NCBI RefSeq assembly: GCF_001310635.1
Contig: NZ_BAXR01000006.1
Span: forward strand, 171,246 to 235,245
Source of the DNA: Bacillus sp. JCM 19034
GTDB lineage: Bacteria; Bacillota; Bacilli; Bacillales; Bacillaceae_D
DNA length: 64,000 bases
Direction: 5' to 3'
Positions 17,096 to 25,726 of the stretch are shown one piece after another. The notes beneath the pieces were generated by a model. It made no database searches. It had not been told where the DNA came from and saw only the letters and a program-made list of their open reading frames with translations. Made by a program: the position numbers and the translations under genes. Within the stretch, counting starts at the first letter, position 1; every line of letters begins with the position of its first letter.

Positions 17096-17385
17096 TGTTA
17101 ACTGGAAAACAAAAACGGTTTTTAAGAGCCAAAGCACACCATCTTCAACCGATTTTTCAAGTTGGGAAAGGTGGCGTTAACGAAAATATGAGTAAACAAA
17201 TTTCCGATGCTCTTGAGGCACGGGAGTTATTAAAGGTTAGTATTTTGCAAAATTGTGATGAGGATAAAAATGAAGTGGCTCGCTCATTAACAGAAGCTAC
17301 TGGTGCTGAGCTTGTTCAAATTATTGGTCATACGATCGTTTTATATAAAGAATCTAAAGAAAATAAAGAAATTGTCCTACCGTAA
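17095..17385 (+). CDS. yqeI: YhbY/YqeI family CRM-domain RNA-binding protein
   Basis: 96-residue single CRM domain; family members bind pre-50S particles. The GxxG-type loop is GKGGVNEN near 23-30, and the pattern LTGKQKRFLRAKAHHLQPIFQVGKGG is the family N-terminus. Start overlaps the aroE stop, so translation is coupled; nadD follows after 15 bases with GGAGGGG before its GTG. Confidence 0.94.
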   Translation: MLTGKQKRFLRAKAHHLQPIFQVGKGGVNENMSKQISDALEARELLKVSILQNCDEDKNEVARSLTEATGAELVQIIGHTIVLYKESKENKEIVLP

Positions 17386-17400
17386 AATGGAGGGGAAACT

Positions 17401-17996
17401 GTGAAGCGAGTAGCTTTATTTGGAGGATCGTTTAATCCTCCTCACCTTGGTCATATGTTGATGGCTCAAGAAGCAATGGTTGCGTTTGATCTTGACGAAA
17501 TATGGTTTTTACCAGTTGGTCGACCTCCACATAAGTCAGATGACGAGCTGGCATCAAATCAGGTTCGATTGGAAATGCTGAGTGCGAGTATAGCTGGACA
17601 AGATTCATTTCATATTTCAACGGTTGAGTTTGAACGTGAGGGTCGGTCGTATACGATTGATACTGTTAAGATATTGAAGGAGAACTATCCGTCGTATCAC
17701 TTTTATTTTTAATCGGAGGAGATATGATTGAGTATTTACCTCATTGGAATAGGATTGATGAGCTCATTGAATTAATAACATTTATTGGAGTAAAGCGTCC
17801 TGGCTCAACATCAACTTCTAGCTATGCACATCTTGTCAAGCAATTTGAGATCGCCCAAGTTGATATTTCCTCTTCGATGATTCGTAAACGAGTTCAGGAA
17901 GGTAAACCAATTATGTATATGGTTCAAAGGGAAGTCGCAACGATCATTAAGGAGAGGGGATTATATGGATCGCAAACAAGCATTGACGATCGTTAA
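17401..17996 (+). CDS. nadD: nicotinate-mononucleotide adenylyltransferase (frameshifted)
   Basis: About 198 residues after repair; converts nicotinate mononucleotide and ATP to deamido-NAD, an essential step of NAD synthesis. Nucleotidyltransferase motif GGSFNPPHLGH (the HxGH active site) at 8-18 and the second motif SSSMIRKRVQEGKPI (ISSTxIR-like) near 155. The first frame stops at 17712 in the T run at 17706-17710; one more T gives HFYFLIGGDMIEYLPHW, continuing to 17996. Because the gene is essential in relatives the break is more likely an error than decay. GTG start, AGGGGAAACT upstream; end overlaps yqeK by 32 bases. Confidence 0.92.
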
Positions 17997-18537
17997 AGAA
18001 CATTTAACAGAGCATCGTTATGTTCACACATTAGGTGTAGTTGATTCCGCACTTGAATTAGCTAAGCGTTATGGGGGAAATGAAAAAAAGGTAGAACTGG
18101 CAGCAATTTTTCATGATTATGCTAAGTTTCGTAATAAGGATGAAATGCGAACATTGGTTAAAGAACAGCTTCAGGATCATTCGATATTAGAATATGGAAC
18201 CGAATTACTTCATGCACCATGTGGAGCATTTTACGTAAAAGAGGAACAAGGAATTACAGATGAAGATGTGCTTAATGCCATTCGATATCATACGACTGGG
18301 CGTGTTGGGATGAGCACATTAGAAAAAGTTGTGTTCTTGGCTGATTATATTGAACCGAATCGACAATTTCCCGGTGTTGAAGAAGTGCGAGAGCTAGCAA
18401 AGAGGAATTTAGATGAAGCAATCATTAAATCTTTAGAGAATACGGTACAGTTTTTAATGAAGCGTCGACAACTGATTTTCCCAGAAACAATCGCAACATA
18501 TAATGATTTAATTAATAAAAATAAAAAGGAGAAGTGA
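17965..18537 (+). CDS. yqeK: YqeK family HD-domain phosphohydrolase (symmetrical Ap4A hydrolase)
   Basis: 190 residues with an HD metal site: RYVHTLGVVDSA (first His near 21), HDYAKF (His-Asp near 50-51), HAPCGAFY (His near 79), and a later RYHTTGRVGMS and DYIEPNR (Asp near 128). YqeK proteins split diadenosine tetraphosphate to two ADP. GGAGAGGGG precedes ATG; the start lies within the nadD end. rsfS follows 7 bases later. Confidence 0.94.
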   Translation: MDRKQALTIVKEHLTEHRYVHTLGVVDSALELAKRYGGNEKKVELAAIFHDYAKFRNKDEMRTLVKEQLQDHSILEYGTELLHAPCGAFYVKEEQGITDEDVLNAIRYHTTGRVGMSTLEKVVFLADYIEPNRQFPGVEEVRELAKRNLDEAIIKSLENTVQFLMKRRQLIFPETIATYNDLINKNKKEK

Positions 18538-18544
18538 TGCATAC

Positions 18545-18895
18545 ATGACATCAACAATTTTACATCTAGTTGTTCAAGCAATGGATGATAAGCGTGGCGA
18601 AAACATTGTTGCTTTAAATATGAAAGGTGTGTCAGTTATCGCTGATTATTTTGTTATTTGCCATGCAAATTCTGATAAACAAGTACAGGCGATTGCAGAA
18701 GAAGTAAAAAAATCAGCACAAAAAGAAGGAATTGAGATCAAACGCTTGGAAGGATTTGATCAAGCTAGATGGGTATTGATTGATTTAGGAGATGTCGTTA
18801 CTCATGTATTTCATAAAGATGAAAGACATTACTATAATTTAGAGAAACTTTGGGGGGATGCACCTGAAGTCGCTCTCGAAGGAGTTATAGATTAA
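18545..18895 (+). CDS. rsfS: ribosomal silencing factor RsfS
   Basis: 116 residues, DUF143/RsfS family; binds uL14 on the 50S subunit and blocks joining with 30S in starved cells. Typical blocks: VALNMKGVSVIADYFVICHANSDKQVQAI near 22-50 and WVLIDLGDVVTHVFHKDERHYYNLEKLW near 78-105. AAAAGGAGAAGTG upstream. Its stop overlaps the ATG of the next gene (TAATG). Confidence 0.95.
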   Translation: MTSTILHLVVQAMDDKRGENIVALNMKGVSVIADYFVICHANSDKQVQAIAEEVKKSAQKEGIEIKRLEGFDQARWVLIDLGDVVTHVFHKDERHYYNLEKLWGDAPEVALEGVID

Positions 18896-19752
18896 TGACG
18901 TTAAAGCCAGGGATATCCGTTACATTAGAAGTAGTTCGTAAATCAGATTTTGGATTTTTTGTTAGTGACGGTCAAACAGATATACTGCTGCATCAACGTG
19001 ACGTAAAAGGTAATGTTGAAGTTGGAGATAATCTTCATTTGTTTTTATACCATGACCATAAGCAACGTTTAGCAGCTACGATGGAGGAACCGCTATTAAA
19101 GGACGGAGAAGTAGCCTGGCTAGAAGCGGTGACCGTAAGAACAGGCCACGGAGTTTTCTTTTATAATGGCATTTCCCGCGACTTATTTGTATCAATGGAT
19201 GAATTACCTTCTGATCGAAGTCTTTGGCCCAAGCCTGGAGACAAGCTTCCATTGTCTTATACTTGGGATAAAAAAGGAAGGTTAATGGCTAAAATTATGA
19301 GGGGGCAAGCTGTTGAAAAAGATGCAGTGTTTGCTGATCAATCAGTTAAAAACGAAGAAATCACAGCTCACGCCTATCATTTTCTAGATGATGGAACATT
19401 GCTTTTTTCAGAAGAAGGCTACATTGCTTTTTTACATCATGATGAAGTTATGGAAACGATCCGATATGGTCAAAAACTAACTGTTCGTGTAATCTTTGTT
19501 CGTAATGACGGCCGTGTTAACGTAACAATGATGCCAAAACGTTCTGAACAACAGCTAGAAGATGCCGAAATGATTCTTGCTTTTTTACAAAAGCGAAACG
19601 GGGCTATGCCATATTGGGATAAAACCCCACCGGAAGATATCGAAGCTCGTTTTAAAATCAGTAAGGCGAAGTTCAAACGAGCAATCGGAAAACTATTAAA
19701 GGAAAAGAAAATTGAGCAGCGAGATGGCTGGACTTACTTGCTAAAAAAATAA
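18895..19752 (+). CDS. cvfB: S1-like RNA-binding protein, CvfB/YitL family
   Basis: 285 residues made of S1-like OB domains and a C-terminal winged helix, the architecture of CvfB (Staphylococcus virulence regulator B) and B. subtilis YitL. Seen: KPGISVTLEVVRKSDFGFFVSDG (first S1-like strand pair), repeated GxxxxVxVxxV patterns near 70 and 190, and the C-terminal EDIEARFKISKAKFKRAIGKLLKE, the winged-helix signature. Translationally coupled to rsfS by a TAATG overlap and followed 15 bases later by yqeM. In B. subtilis yitL is elsewhere; here it is inside the yqe run. Confidence 0.85.
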   Translation: MTLKPGISVTLEVVRKSDFGFFVSDGQTDILLHQRDVKGNVEVGDNLHLFLYHDHKQRLAATMEEPLLKDGEVAWLEAVTVRTGHGVFFYNGISRDLFVSMDELPSDRSLWPKPGDKLPLSYTWDKKGRLMAKIMRGQAVEKDAVFADQSVKNEEITAHAYHFLDDGTLLFSEEGYIAFLHHDEVMETIRYGQKLTVRVIFVRNDGRVNVTMMPKRSEQQLEDAEMILAFLQKRNGAMPYWDKTPPEDIEARFKISKAKFKRAIGKLLKEKKIEQRDGWTYLLKK

Positions 19753-19767
19753 AAAGGAGTTTAAAAA

Positions 19768-20520
19768 ATGAGTTATCAATCATTTGCAAGCTTTTATGAT
19801 CATTTAATGGCTGGGGCTCCTTATGACCAATGGTTAACCTATACAAAACAAAAGCTTGAATCGAGAGGCAAATTGATTAGAAACTCGGCAATTTTAGATA
19901 TTGGCTGTGGTACAGGAGAAATGCTTGTACGTTTTCATGCACAAGGTGCAAATCAATTAACTGGTATTGATCTCTCTATGGAAATGTTATCAATTGCCCG
20001 TGAAAAATGTGAACAAGCTTCCTTTTCACCTTTACTTCTACAACAATCAATGGCTGAGTTTGAAGCTGGTCAACAGTTTGATTTGATAACGATTTTTTGT
20101 GACTCGCTAAATTATTTAGAGATGGAAGAAGAAGTTCAGTCAACGTTCCATCTTCTTTCTCAGCATTTGAAGGAAGATGGTTTGCTTCTTTTTGATTGCC
20201 ATTCTATTTCTAAAATTGAACAGTTTATTGGTGAAACTTATACAGATGTTGACGAGTCCGTTTCTTATATTTGGTACTCGTTTGCTGGAGAGTACGATTA
20301 TAGTGTAGAACACGAATTAACCTTTTTTCGGCGTGGGGAAGATGGACGTTACGATCGTTTCGAGGAATTACATAAGCAGAGAACATACCCGATTAAAACA
20401 TATGAAAAGTGGCTAGACGATGCTGGTTTAAAAATTGATGCGGTAGAAGAAGATTTTACAGCATATCAAGCGACGGATAAGAGTGAACGCTTGTTTTTTG
20501 TCTGTTTGAAAAAGGAGTAA
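19768..20520 (+). CDS. yqeM: YqeM class I SAM-dependent methyltransferase
   Basis: 250-residue Rossmann-type methyltransferase. SAM motif I ILDIGCGTGEM near 46-56, acidic end of strand 2 GIDLSMEML near 71, motif post-II DLITIFCDSLNYL near 103-115. Substrate unknown. AAAAAGGAG is upstream. Last gene of the yqeG run; a terminator follows at 20524-20550. Confidence 0.9.
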   Translation: MSYQSFASFYDHLMAGAPYDQWLTYTKQKLESRGKLIRNSAILDIGCGTGEMLVRFHAQGANQLTGIDLSMEMLSIAREKCEQASFSPLLLQQSMAEFEAGQQFDLITIFCDSLNYLEMEEEVQSTFHLLSQHLKEDGLLLFDCHSISKIEQFIGETYTDVDESVSYIWYSFAGEYDYSVEHELTFFRRGEDGRYDRFEELHKQRTYPIKTYEKWLDDAGLKIDAVEEDFTAYQATDKSERLFFVCLKKE

Positions 20521-20523
20521 ACC

Positions 20524-20550
20524 TAAAAGGTCTAAATTAGGCCTTTTAGA
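20524..20550 (+). terminator. terminator after yqeM
   Basis: AAAAGGTCTAA / TTAGGCCTTTT stem with a G-T pair, followed by AGAAAA rather than a long T tract, so moderate strength. Confidence 0.55.
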
Positions 20551-20569
20551 AAACTCCGGAAAGTTTTGA

Positions 20570-20616
20570 TTGCAATGAAATTCGAATTTTTTATACTAAT
20601 ATTAACCAATGGTCAA
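20570..20616 (+). promoter_or_regulatory. promoter and operator of the tetR gene
   Basis: TTGCAA (20570-20575), 16 bases, TATACT (20592-20597), then TTAACCAATGGTCAA at 20602-20616. The reverse complement of that sequence matches the sequence at 21256-21270 in 14 of 15 positions, and both lie 3-4 bases after a -10-like box. Confidence 0.7.
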
Positions 20617-20628
20617 AAGGGGTCAATC

Positions 20629-21210
20629 ATGTCACCACGTAAGCGAGCATCTGAAGAATTAACAATAGATACGATTTTACAAATAGCGAGAAAACAATTT
20701 GTGAAAAATGGCTATCAGCACGTTTCAATGAGAAGCATTGCTAACGAACTGAACTGTACACATGGAGCGTTGTATTATCATGTGAAAAACAAAGCTGAAC
20801 TATTTTATATGATCGTCGAATCTGACTTTACCCGGTTAAATACAATTGTTGAAAACGTAATGGAAGAAGAAGGGGACAATCGTGATAAATTAATGAACCT
20901 ATTTCTTTCTATCATTAAATTTGGGCTAGATCATCAAAGTGAGTTTGAAGTGATGTTTACTATTCGTCATAACGAGGTGGATAGCTTAACCCATCAGTCT
21001 GCTCATCTTTGTTATCAGACTTTTTCAAAAGCAGTTCACCAATTAATTGATGATCATACATTGCATTTGCAAGAAGTATACGCTACTTTTATTGCTTTGC
21101 AAGGTTTCATTATTCACCAACATCGTTATGTCAATAATTTTGCAGAAGCAGAAGATGCGGCTCTATCATATGTGAAATTCGTAGTAAGAGGGTTAATAGG
21201 AGTGGATTAA
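20629..21210 (+). CDS. TetR/AcrR-family transcriptional regulator
   Basis: 193 residues. N-terminal helix-turn-helix TIDTILQIARKQFVKNGYQHVSMRSIANELNCTHGALYYHVKNKAELF at about 13-60, the ligand-binding helices after it. ATG at 20629 is chosen because AAAAGGGG lies just upstream; the open frame further up has no ribosome site. An operator-like palindrome between its promoter and start, repeated in front of the next gene pair, points to autoregulation and control of the downstream dehydrogenase operon. Inducing ligand unknown. Confidence 0.9.
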   Translation: MSPRKRASEELTIDTILQIARKQFVKNGYQHVSMRSIANELNCTHGALYYHVKNKAELFYMIVESDFTRLNTIVENVMEEEGDNRDKLMNLFLSIIKFGLDHQSEFEVMFTIRHNEVDSLTHQSAHLCYQTFSKAVHQLIDDHTLHLQEVYATFIALQGFIIHQHRYVNNFAEAEDAALSYVKFVVRGLIGVD

Positions 21211-21239
21211 AGTATTCTGATTCTAATAATCAGAGTACT
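21211..21239 (+). promoter_or_regulatory. 12-bp inverted repeat after tetR
   Basis: AGTATTCTGATT / AATCAGAGTACT with a 5-base spacer and one mismatch. No T tract follows, so it is either a weak terminator or an extra protein site. Confidence 0.45.
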
Positions 21240-21255
21240 AAATCATATATTAAAT

Positions 21256-21270
21256 TGACCAGTGGTTAAT
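21256..21270 (+). promoter_or_regulatory. operator in front of the epimerase/SDR operon
   Basis: TTGACCAGTGGTTAA, an imperfect palindrome (TTGACCA / TGGTTAA around one base), just after a TATATT -10-like box at 21247-21252. Near-identical to the tetR-promoter site in the opposite orientation. Confidence 0.7.
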
Positions 21271-21284
21271 AAGGAGGACTAACA

Positions 21285-22220
21285 TGAAAAAGCGTTAGTG
21301 GTTGGTGCATCTGGGAGTATTGGTTTTGCTATTGTTCATGAATTAGTGAATAGGGGATTAACAGTCGTCGCATTTGCACGTAATGAGGAAAAACTAAGAA
21401 GGTTATTTACCGATGTAGAGGAAGTGATGATTTATAAAGGGGATGCGGGCAATGAATATGACCTAGAACAAGCTGCAAAGGATGTCGATATCATAGTTCA
21501 TTCTTTAAACGTTCCGTACCACAAGTGGGATCCATATTTAGTAAACTATTTAAATAATATAGTAAGCGTAGCTGAAAAATGTCAGGCAAAGCTTGCTTAT
21601 GTTGATAATGTGTATGCATACGGGATTCCTGCTATATCTCCCATAACTGAAGAGACACCAAAAAACCGCATACGAAAAAAGGAAAAATGAGATTAAAGTT
21701 AGAGAAATTATTATTGAATAGCCATGTTGATACGTTACTCGTCCATATGCCTGATGTCTACGGTCCTAATGCAAATGGAACTCTTCTACACGAAACACTT
21801 AAAAACGTGGTAAGAGGGAAGTCAACGATTTTTATCGGTAATCTCAGGACGAAGCGTGAATTTCTCTATACGAAGGATGGAGCTAAAGCGATGGTAGAGC
21901 TTGCACTAAGAGAAGATACGTACAATCAAGTGTGGAACATTCCTTCAACAAATGCGATTACAGGTAAAGAAATGATTGAGTTATTTAGGGAAGTATATTC
22001 TTATCATAAGACAATTGTTCCGATTTCAAAATGGAATATCCAATTACTAGGGTGGTTCTCACCACTAATGCGTGAATTAGTCGAAATGATGTACATTACG
22101 AAAACACCGATCATATTAAGTGGAAAGAAATACGAACAAAACATAGGTGAGTTGCCGAGAACTCCTTATCATGTTGGGGTAGCTGAAACGTTGGAATGGT
22201 TAAAGCAACATGAACAGTAA
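21285..22220 (+). CDS. NAD-dependent epimerase/dehydratase family protein (two frameshifts)
   Basis: About 311 residues after repair. Extended-SDR fold: nucleotide motif ALVVGASGSIGFAIV at the N-terminus, active-site-like YVDNVYAYG near 105, then a C-terminal substrate part. ATG at 21285 follows AAGGAGG and stops after four codons; one more A in the run 21288-21292 restores MKKALVVGAS. A second one-base gap near 21660-21667 separates the frames 21298-21690 and 21687-22220; repair gives TPKKPHTKKGKMRLKLEK. First gene of the operon behind the TetR operator. Substrate unknown; may act on NAD(P)-linked carbonyls. Confidence 0.82.
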
Positions 22221-22275
22221 ATATAAAAAATAAAACTGCAATAAAAAATAAAATAAGAACTGGTGGTGGATTAAG

Positions 22276-23067
22276 ATGGATTTACAAGTGAACGGAAAAG
22301 TAGCGATTGTAGCTGCTTCAAGTCAAGGGTTAGGGAAAGCTTGTGCAAAACAACTTGTTAAAGAAGGTGTACATGTGATGATAAGTGGACGTGATTCTAA
22401 TAAGCTAGAAGCGGTAAAAGAAGAAATTCTATCGAATGGTACAGGTGAAGGGAAAATTGACTATGTACAGTGTGATTTAACGAATCCGCATGATATTAAA
22501 CAACTAGTCGAAGTGACACAGCAGACGTTTGGAAAGATCGATATACTTGTGAATAATTCAGGTGGTCCACCAGCTGGTACGTTTGAACAGATTACAGACG
22601 AAGATTGGGAGCATTCATTTCAATTAAATTTAATGAGCTATGTACGGCTTATTCGAGCTGTCCTAGCAGATATGAAGAAATCTGGTGGTCGGATTGTTAA
22701 TATTGCATCAGCGTCGATCAAGCAACCTATTCCAGGTTTATTATTATCTAACACGTTTCGAACAGGTGTTGTCGGCTTAGCGAAAACACTAGCAGAAGAG
22801 CTTGGTTCATATAACATATTAATTAATACAGTTGCTCCTGGGAAAATCGCGACGGATCGCGTTGAACAGTTAGATCAGTATACAGCTGATAAACTAAATA
22901 AGTCAAAAGAAGAAGTACAAAAGGCCTCGATTGCTACAATACCGCTTAATCGTTATGGGACACCCTCAGAATTTGCTCAAGTTGTTGCGTTTTTAGCTTC
23001 TGAAGCTAATACTTATATGACTGGAAGTACATTTTTAATTGACGGTGGGATGGTAAAATCAATATAG
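22276..23067 (+). CDS. SDR-family oxidoreductase, atypical active site
   Basis: 263-residue short-chain dehydrogenase fold. Cofactor part AASSQGLGKACAKQL near 13-27, VNNSGGPPAG near 91, catalytic Ser in IVNIASAS near 141-148, and C-terminal TFLIDGGMV. The usual YxxxK is not seen: the matching place reads LLLSNTFRTGVVGLAKT near 155-171, so Tyr and Lys are replaced. This is a recognised FabG-like subgroup with NSxR in that place (from memory). GGTGGTGG upstream. Second gene of the TetR-controlled operon, 55 bases after the epimerase. Confidence 0.82.
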   Translation: MDLQVNGKVAIVAASSQGLGKACAKQLVKEGVHVMISGRDSNKLEAVKEEILSNGTGEGKIDYVQCDLTNPHDIKQLVEVTQQTFGKIDILVNNSGGPPAGTFEQITDEDWEHSFQLNLMSYVRLIRAVLADMKKSGGRIVNIASASIKQPIPGLLLSNTFRTGVVGLAKTLAEELGSYNILINTVAPGKIATDRVEQLDQYTADKLNKSKEEVQKASIATIPLNRYGTPSEFAQVVAFLASEANTYMTGSTFLIDGGMVKSI

Positions 23068-23166
23068 CTGAGACTATGGAGAAGAAAAGTTAGTTAAAGA
23101 AAAAACAAAAAATATGTAAAGTAGGCAGGAATAGGATATTTTATGGCGTATTATTCAATGTAAAGA

Positions 23167-23206
23167 GAAGAGGGGAATTTCCTTCCTAAAAAATATTCCC
23201 CTCTTC
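23167..23206. terminator. bidirectional terminator between the SDR operon and comER
   Basis: GAAGAGGGGAAT / ATTCCCCTCTTC, 16-base loop; convergent genes on both sides. Confidence 0.65.
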
Positions 23207-23217
23207 ATGAAATCCAT

Positions 23218-24054
23218 TTACCCTTTCTTTGTATGCTCATTTAAAGAGTTACTAATTAACTCCTGATCCTCATAATATTTAGCATGTGTTTGCTGGAAGA
23301 GGTGGTCAAACATAAAACCAACTTCGTGCTCAAGCACTTTTATACCCTCACCTGTAATCCCACCAGGTACACATACCCGTTCTTGAAGTGTCGGTAATGT
23401 GTAAAATTCCTTTTCGAGTAACTTTCCAAGACCGATAATCATATTTGTTGTTAGTGTTGTGGCGTCCTCCTTAGATATCTGTGTTTGTCTTGTGGCACCA
23501 TCAATAAACTGCTGAAGTAAATAACTCATGAAAGCTGGACCGCAACTAACGATATCTGATGAAACTCGGGTAATAGACTCATCGATCACGAGCGGTTTGG
23601 AGATTTTTGACATAAGACTATGAATGAACTCTTGATCGTTTTCAGTCAAACGATTTCCATAGCTCAATAGAGAAGGCCCCGTCAAGGCACGATTTAATAT
23701 GCTTGGAATGGCCCTTGCAACTTTACATGGGATCATATCTTCTAATTGATTTACAGTGATAGGACTTGTAATTGAAATGATGATCGTATCCGAGGTTACA
23801 TGGTTTTTCAATTCACGTAATAAATCTGGAAATTGTAGTGGTTTGACACAAATGAAGATGAGGTCGCAATGTTGCACGAGTTCAGTGCTACTATTGACGA
23901 CCTCAATCATTGGGAGTTGCTCCGATAACTCGTAGGCTTTTCCAATTGTGCGGTTTGTCATCTTTAAGTCGTGCTCAATATAGACACGAGCATCGACGAA
24001 GGATTCCAATAAAATTGTCCCCATACTTCCTGTTCCAATTACTCCGATTTCCAT
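23218..24054 (-). CDS. comER: ComER, pyrroline-5-carboxylate reductase-like protein
   Basis: 278 residues. N-terminal NAD(P) motif GVIGTGSMGT near 4-13, then the ProC-type fold with AIPSILNRALTGPSLL near 115 and a C-terminal GGITGEGIKVLE helix. Start at 24054 is chosen since AGGAGG lies 8 bases upstream and ComER proteins start with MEIGVIG; the open frame further up has no site. It is divergent from the comE operon as in B. subtilis. Despite the name, its role in competence is doubtful; in some Bacillus it affects sporulation and biofilm. Confidence 0.92.
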   Translation of the reverse strand: MEIGVIGTGSMGTILLESFVDARVYIEHDLKMTNRTIGKAYELSEQLPMIEVVNSSTELVQHCDLIFICVKPLQFPDLLRELKNHVTSDTIIISITSPITVNQLEDMIPCKVARAIPSILNRALTGPSLLSYGNRLTENDQEFIHSLMSKISKPLVIDESITRVSSDIVSCGPAFMSYLLQQFIDGATRQTQISKEDATTLTTNMIIGLGKLLEKEFYTLPTLQERVCVPGGITGEGIKVLEHEVGFMFDHLFQQTHAKYYEDQELISNSLNEHTKKG

Positions 24055-24142
24055 CGTGCATTCCTCCTGCAATTCGATATTCACGAACTCGTCATAATCA
24101 ACTATATGATTCCAGGAAAGAAACTATGCGAAAGAAAAGAAG

Positions 24143-24397
24143 TTATTGTTTAGAAATGTAACCTTTTACCATTTTCACCGTAACATGCTTCCTCATTGGA
24201 AATTGAAATGATGATGCTATCGTATTCATCTCCGTTGTAATTCGGTTAATTTCGACAGTGTCAAATGGTTTTCCAGCTTTAGCCAGTGTAACCACCGTTT
24301 CAATTGCTCGTTCTCTTTTGGCATCAAGTGCTAAATAATCCTTTTGTGCTTGACGATGTTTTTTAACTTGCTCTGCAATTTGTAAGTGTACGGCCAT
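24143..24397 (-). CDS. DUF2533 (YpbS-like) protein
   Basis: 84-residue basic helical protein. The family pattern VHxQIxEHxKxQ..YLxLDxKRE is present near 3-28, and RKHVTVKMVKGYI near the C-terminus. It starts with AAGAGGAG before ATG. Function unknown. Lies between comER and comEA, transcribed divergently from comEA. Confidence 0.7.
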   Translation of the reverse strand: MAVHLQIAEQVKKHRQAQKDYLALDAKRERAIETVVTLAKAGKPFDTVEINRITTEMNTIASSFQFPMRKHVTVKMVKGYISKQ

Positions 24398-24462
24398 TCG
24401 TATGCTCTCCTCTTAGTTAAAATTAAATATCTGTATGTTACAGAATAAAGGATGTGTAAGAA

Positions 24463-25071
24463 ATGTTCAAGAACATTCAACGCCATCAACGTTACTTCGT
24501 AGGCATTATTGCAGTCATCTTAGTTATTGTTTTAATAATGGTTATAAATTCGACTGAAACCACTGTTACGATTGATTGGGACGAGACCACATTAGAGACT
24601 GGTATTGTTGAAGATGGTCCTGAGGAGTTTCAGACTACACCAGAACAAATAATGGTAGATATCAAAGGGGAAGTATTAAAACCTGATGTCTATTTATTGC
24701 CGGCAGGAAGTCGCATGTATGAAGTGATTGATATGGCGGGAGGCTTGACAGATCAAGCTGATGAACGGCAATTAAATCTCGCTCAATTGGTAGAAGATGA
24801 GATGGTCATATACGTTCCTACTTATGATGAACTGTGGGATGCTACGACAATTCATCAACAAACGAGTGAGAGTAATGGAAAAGTATTGATAAATAAAGCT
24901 GATGTAAAGGAGTTAGAAACACTACCAGGTATTGGACCGAAAAAAGCTGATGCGATTATTGCCTATCGAGAAGAACATGGGCCTTTTAGATCAATTGAAG
25001 AACTACAAAATGTTTCGGGGATAGGTGAAAAATCGATTGAGCGTTTAGAAGGAGAAATTGATTTTCGTTAA
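24463..25071 (+). CDS. comEA: competence protein ComEA (DNA receptor)
   Basis: 202 residues. One N-terminal membrane anchor (about 12-30), a SLBB domain (VDIKGEVLKPDVYLLPAGSRMYEVIDMAGGL near 66-96) and a C-terminal helix-hairpin-helix DNA-binding domain (LINKADVKELETLPGIGPKKADAIIAYRE near 142-171). Binds incoming double-stranded DNA outside the membrane and hands it to ComEC. First gene of the comE operon. The GGATGTG ribosome site is weak. Confidence 0.95.
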   Translation: MFKNIQRHQRYFVGIIAVILVIVLIMVINSTETTVTIDWDETTLETGIVEDGPEEFQTTPEQIMVDIKGEVLKPDVYLLPAGSRMYEVIDMAGGLTDQADERQLNLAQLVEDEMVIYVPTYDELWDATTIHQQTSESNGKVLINKADVKELETLPGIGPKKADAIIAYREEHGPFRSIEELQNVSGIGEKSIERLEGEIDFR

Positions 25072-25142
25072 ACAATTAACAATTGACGTTTTTTCGTAAA
25101 TTTTCTACACTTACGTAAGGAATAGAGAAGGAGTGCATCATA

Positions 25143-25721
25143 ATGGAGAGAATTTCATGGGATCAATATTTTATGGCACAAAGCCATTTACTAGCATTAA
25201 GAAGTACGTGCACAAGGCTAATGGTGGGAGCAACAATTGTACGCGAAAAACGGATTATCGCTGGGGGATACAATGGATCGGTATCTGGAGGAGCTCATTG
25301 TATTGATGAGGGATGCTATGTCGTCGATAACCATTGTATTCGAACGATTCATGCAGAAGTCAATGCACTATTACAATGTGCTAAATTTGGAGTTGGAACA
25401 GAGGGTGCGGAATTGTATGTGACTCACTTTCCGTGCGTGCATTGTTCAAAGGCGATTATACAAGCTGGGATTAAGAGAATTTTCTACGCGAATGATTATA
25501 AAAACCATCCTTACGCCAAAGAACTGTTTCAAGCAGCGGGGGTTGAAGTAAATCAGGTTGAGCTTGAAATGGTCAGTATCGACCAACATCATTTGGACAA
25601 GCTAAAGCTTACTGCTGAGCTTCTAGAACGACTTGAACAAGCAGGAGTTGAACAACAAGAATTACAACAATTACGTAATGAAGCGAATACACTTTTCATG
25701 CAAGCCCCTATTAAAGGATAA
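25143..25721 (+). CDS. comEB: ComEB, dCMP deaminase family protein
   Basis: 192 residues. Zinc deaminase motifs HAEVNALLQC near 75 (His and catalytic Glu) and PCVHCSKAI near 99 (two Cys). N-terminal SCTRLMVGATIV matches the dCMP/cytidine deaminase entry. Relatives make dUMP; in B. subtilis the gene is not needed for competence. GAGAAGGAGTG upstream. C-terminal extension is helical. Ends 5 bases before comEC. Confidence 0.93.
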   Translation: MERISWDQYFMAQSHLLALRSTCTRLMVGATIVREKRIIAGGYNGSVSGGAHCIDEGCYVVDNHCIRTIHAEVNALLQCAKFGVGTEGAELYVTHFPCVHCSKAIIQAGIKRIFYANDYKNHPYAKELFQAAGVEVNQVELEMVSIDQHHLDKLKLTAELLERLEQAGVEQQELQQLRNEANTLFMQAPIKG

Positions 25722-25726
25722 CGAGT

